Source: Gemmataceae bacterium (GTDB lineage Bacteria; Planctomycetota; Planctomycetia; Gemmatales; Gemmataceae). From it: a stretch of 17,952 nt of DNA. Shown in pieces: positions 15,446 through 17,952 of the stretch; the first letter of the stretch is position 1, and each line of letters opens with the position of its first letter. The notes beneath the pieces were generated by a model. The model was not told where the DNA came from. It searched no databases and saw only the letters and a list, made by a program, of their open reading frames with translations. Where the stretch lies: assembly GCA_020847555.1 (NCBI GenBank), contig JADLBT010000485.1, positions 1 through 17,952 on the forward strand, written 5' to 3'. A program made the translations under genes and the position numbers.

Positions 15446-16159
15446 ATGGAATCGCTCTTCCGCTTCGTCGCCAGCCCGAGCCCGTGCGGCTACCTGCCGG
15501 ACCAGCGCTGGAGCCTGGAGTACGACCTCGTCGCGTCTCTCAGCCCCGCCGAGTACATGGAGCGTATGGGAGCCGGGTGGCGCCGGTTCGGCAGTATGCT
15601 GTTTCGCCCGCACTGCGCTGCCTGCCGCTCGTGCCTGTCGCTGCGCGTCGTCGTCGAGCGGTTCCGGCCCGACCGCAGCCAGCGCCGCGCCACCCGTGTT
15701 AACGAGGGGCAGGTGGAGCTGCGTATCGGCCAGCCGTCAGTCACCGCCGCCAAGCTGCGCCTGTACGATCGCTACCACGCCCGCCAGGCGGACGCGAAGG
15801 GGTGGCCGCAACACCCCGCCAAGGATCCCGCCAGCTATGCTCAATCGTTCGTCGAGAACCCGTTCCCGACGGAGGAGTGGTGTTACCACCTGGAGGGTAA
15901 GCTGGTCGGAGTCGGGTACGTCGATGCCCTCCCGGGCGGGCTGTCGGCCATCTACTTCTTCTACGACCCCGACCAGCGGCACCGCTCGCTCGGCACCTGG
16001 AACGTGCTGAACGTCGTGCGCGCGGCGCAGGCCCGAAGCCTGCCGCACGCCTACCTCGGCTACTTCGTCCCGGGCAGCGAATCGATGGCTTACAAGGCGC
16101 GCTTCGCCCCCAACGAGCTGCTCGGCGAGGACGGAAACTGGCACTCCTTCCGGCAGTAG
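15446..16159 (+). CDS. bpt: Aspartate/glutamate leucyltransferase (N-end rule, Bpt/ATE family)
   Basis: This 237-aa protein transfers an amino acid from aminoacyl-tRNA to the N-terminus of proteins that begin with Asp or Glu, marking them for ClpAP-type degradation. The family features are an N-terminal C14 in PCGYLPDQ and a cysteine cluster C57-x2-C60-x2-C63 in FRPHCAACRSC. RFRPDRSQRR follows near 73-81. The GNAT-like C-terminal half has GYVDALPGGLSAIYFFYDPD, RSLGTWNV and the closing MAYKARFAPNELL...W. The length fits Bpt. Leucyl versus arginyl specificity is assigned from the bacterial family, not shown by the sequence. The usual partner aat is not next to it. The start codon lacks a clear Shine-Dalgarno (the nearest GGAG is about 20 nt upstream), yet no alternative in-frame start upstream fits better. 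Confidence 0.88.
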   Translation: MESLFRFVASPSPCGYLPDQRWSLEYDLVASLSPAEYMERMGAGWRRFGSMLFRPHCAACRSCLSLRVVVERFRPDRSQRRATRVNEGQVELRIGQPSVTAAKLRLYDRYHARQADAKGWPQHPAKDPASYAQSFVENPFPTEEWCYHLEGKLVGVGYVDALPGGLSAIYFFYDPDQRHRSLGTWNVLNVVRAAQARSLPHAYLGYFVPGSESMAYKARFAPNELLGEDGNWHSFRQ

Positions 16160-16224
16160 CAGGTCGCCCGTCTTCCCGGCCCACCGGATTCTATCGGAGG
16201 ATTGTTCGGATTGTGCTGCCTTTG

Positions 16225-16293
16225 CCGGGTTAACGTCCGCGCCGCGCGGCGAACCCGGACCGAAACAGGCGAACGCCTGCGCCGCGGCAGGCG
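16225..16293 (+). promoter_or_regulatory. Structured leader with mutually exclusive hairpins upstream of the BBP7 gene
   Basis: A perfect 7-bp stem CCGGGTT/AACCCGG (16225-16231 with 16252-16258) encloses the self-complementary CGCCGCGCGGCG (16240-16251). Just after it, CGCCTGC (16274-16280) can pair either with CAGGCG (16266-16271) or with GCAGGCG (16287-16293), but not with both. A further stem GGCTCG/CGAGCC follows at 16348-16368. This could be the terminator of the leucyltransferase gene or an attenuator-like leader for the BBP7 gene. The rest of 16160-16441 shows no gene and no clear promoter. Confidence 0.35.
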
Positions 16294-16441
16294 GGGCGTC
16301 CGAATGAAAGAGGGGTATCGCCCTCGTCCAGGGAAGACGGGCTGACAGGCTCGGCTCTGTGGCGAGCCGCCAGCGACCCGGCGAGCGAGTTCCGGCACCC
16401 CGGCTGTTCCGACGCGCCCCGTGCCACGGAGGGTTTGAACC

Positions 16442-17952
16442 ATGAGAGGGTTGGTAGGGAGCGGTGTTTGTCTGGCGCTCGGTGTCCTGGTCGCCTCGGC
16501 CCACGCGGAGGACGGCCGATGGCAGCTGGTCGGTCAGGCTCCCGCGGCCGCGACGCCAACCGGCGTGTCCCTGCGCCGCCCGATTCCCCTCGAAGCGACC
16601 CCCGCCCCGGCCGACCCGGGAGTTACCCCCGCGGGGTTCGCCGGGGGAGCGCGCACGATGGTGTTCCGTGCCAAGCCGCACGACCAGCCGCCGCAGCCCC
16701 TGCCTCCCGGCCCGCCCAATCCGGCCGGGGCCAAGCCGTCGGTCCCCGAGCAGGCGCCGGCCCCGAACCCCGCCGCGAGCCCCGCCCCGGCGCCCACCCC
16801 CTCCTCCCAGGTCTGGGGGGACGTGGTGTCGCGCTGGGTCGAGGGGGGGGCGGCGTTTGGGGGCGTCCCGGTCGGGGTGATGCCGGAGGGGGCGGTGGTG
16901 CTGGGTGGGGACGGCAGCTGCCTCGGCGACGGCTGCTGCCTCGGCGGCGACGTTTGCTGCCCGCCGTGCGACCCATGCTGCGGCGACCCCTGCGGGCTGT
17001 TCGGGCCGTGCTGTGGCGTCGGCAGCTGCTGTCCCTTCGGTCGCGTTTACGGCAGCGCCGAGTACCTGATGTGGACGGTCAAGGACGGATCCTCGCCGCC
17101 GCTCGTCACGGCGGGGCCTCCCGGCTCCGGCGGTTCCCTCGCGGCGGGTAGCACGGTGCTGTACGGCGGCGACGACGCCTTCAATTACAACATCTTCTCC
17201 GGCGGCCGGTTCAACCTGGGGTTCTGCATCCCCCGCCACAACCTCGGGATAGAGACCACGTTCTTCTTCCTCTCGCCCCGGTCCACCCACTTTGTCGCCG
17301 GGACGGCCGGGACGCCCGAACTGGGTCGGCCGTTCGTCGAGGTCACGACCGGCAACGAGGTGGCCCAGCTGGCCGCCCAGCCGAACGTCGTGGCCGGGGC
17401 GGTCGCCGTCGATAGCACCAGCCGCCTGTGGGGCATCGAGGGCAACCTGCGGCACCGGCTGTGCTGCGGCTGCAACTCCTACCTGGACCTCCTGGGCGGG
17501 TTCCGGTTCCTTGAATTGAACGAGGATCTGCGGATCAGCGAAAACCTGACGCTGCTCGCGCCCCTGGCCGGCGGCCCGGCCGGAACCCGCATCCTGGTAT
17601 TCGACAACTTCTCGACCCGCAATGAGTTCTACGGTGGCCAGCTCGGCCTCGAAGGCGAGTGTCGGCGGAACCGCTGGAGCCTGGGCGGATCGTTCAAGCT
17701 CGGCATGGGCGTGATGCACCAGGTCGTCAACATCAACGGAGCCACGGTCTTCCTCGTCCCCGGGCTGGGGCCGAACGTGCAGCCGGGCGGCCTGCTGGCG
17801 CTGCCGTCGAACAGCGGCCGGTTCAGCAGCGACCGCTTCGCCGTCATCCCCGAGGTGGGCGTCAAGGTCGGGTATCAGCTGACGAATCACGTGCGCCTCA
17901 CCGTCGGCTACACGTTCCGGTACGTCAGCGACGGGGCGCGTCCGGGCGACCA
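16442..17952 (+). CDS. BBP7-family beta-barrel outer-membrane protein (C-terminus cut by window edge)
   Basis: A frame open from ATG 16442 to the window edge gives 503 visible residues. GGAGG lies 9 nt upstream. A signal peptide (MRGLVGSGVCLALGVLVASAHA) is followed by a Pro/Ala-rich stretch (about 34-122). A Cys-rich linker comes next, with 13 Cys in 38 residues (160-197) arranged as CC and PC pairs. From YGSAEYLMW (about 202) onward the sequence matches the planctomycete putative beta-barrel porin family BBP7. It has alternating amphipathic strands such as SGGRFNLGFCI, NLGIETTFFFL and GIEGNLRHRL. Strands YLDLLGGFRFLELNE, EFYGGQLGLEGE, VIPEVGVKVGYQL and LTVGYTFRYVSDG follow. The last, typical of the barrel's C-terminal end, suggests that few residues are missing. 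It is inferred to lie in the outer membrane; the transported solute is unknown. Confidence 0.88.
   Translation, partial: MRGLVGSGVCLALGVLVASAHAEDGRWQLVGQAPAAATPTGVSLRRPIPLEATPAPADPGVTPAGFAGGARTMVFRAKPHDQPPQPLPPGPPNPAGAKPSVPEQAPAPNPAASPAPAPTPSSQVWGDVVSRWVEGGAAFGGVPVGVMPEGAVVLGGDGSCLGDGCCLGGDVCCPPCDPCCGDPCGLFGPCCGVGSCCPFGRVYGSAEYLMWTVKDGSSPPLVTAGPPGSGGSLAAGSTVLYGGDDAFNYNIFSGGRFNLGFCIPRHNLGIETTFFFLSPRSTHFVAGTAGTPELGRPFVEVTTGNEVAQLAAQPNVVAGAVAVDSTSRLWGIEGNLRHRLCCGCNSYLDLLGGFRFLELNEDLRISENLTLLAPLAGGPAGTRILVFDNFSTRNEFYGGQLGLEGECRRNRWSLGGSFKLGMGVMHQVVNINGATVFLVPGLGPNVQPGGLLALPSNSGRFSSDRFAVIPEVGVKVGYQLTNHVRLTVGYTFRYVSDGARPGD

Noticed and set aside
15737..17890. 717-aa minus-strand open frame across the leucyltransferase and BBP7 genes
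   Set aside because: It spans two convincing plus-strand genes and the gap between them, has low-complexity composition and no recognisable domain.

Overview
The window looks like chromosomal DNA of a planctomycete, most likely of the family Gemmataceae. The composition is very GC-rich. It carries two families that are hallmarks of that phylum: a pseudopilin-like DUF1559 protein at the left edge and a BBP7 beta-barrel outer-membrane protein at the right edge. It also has exported HEAT-repeat proteins and abundant dispersed palindromic repeats. The taxonomic call is inference from gene content; no rRNA is present.

Layout, left to right. Positions 1-903 (-) hold a DUF1559 protein cut by the window start. 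Positions 904-1353 are non-coding and contain a large imperfect palindrome. Positions 1354-3408 (+) hold two RNA-modification or maturation genes: an RsmD-type 16S rRNA methyltransferase and a CCA tRNA nucleotidyltransferase with an HD domain. A perfect 12-bp hairpin then separates them from a convergent (-) block: an aldo/keto reductase (7399-6404) and two translationally coupled exported HEAT-repeat proteins (6289-5120 and 5123-3465). Positions 7593-9698 (+) hold an exported esterase-like protein with a tandem alpha/beta-hydrolase architecture. It is followed by a gene remnant (9724-9867) that joins the GAFTGA region of a sigma-54 activator directly to its C-terminal Fis-type helix-turn-helix.

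Next come a 134-aa conserved-looking orphan (10126-10530) and a STAS-domain protein (10741-11115). A Gfo/Idh/MocA oxidoreductase runs the other way (12209-11211), and an FHA-GGDEF signalling protein (12500-13447) diverges from it. Then come an alpha/beta hydrolase and a short-chain dehydrogenase in an apparent two-gene operon (13596-15234), an aspartate/glutamate leucyltransferase (15446-16159), and a BBP7 porin-like protein (16442 to the window end) behind a structured leader.

Most genes are single transcription units with no common pathway. The clear operonic units are the coupled HEAT pair (4-bp ATGA overlap) and the hydrolase-SDR pair (7-nt gap). No mobile element, CRISPR array or defence island is visible. 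The most interesting non-genic feature is a dispersed family of nested palindromes built on AAAGCCCACGGG...CCCGTGGGCTTT. It has two 71-bp full-length copies, one truncated copy and one minimal hairpin, all between genes. The most interesting genic feature is the internally deleted sigma-54 activator remnant.
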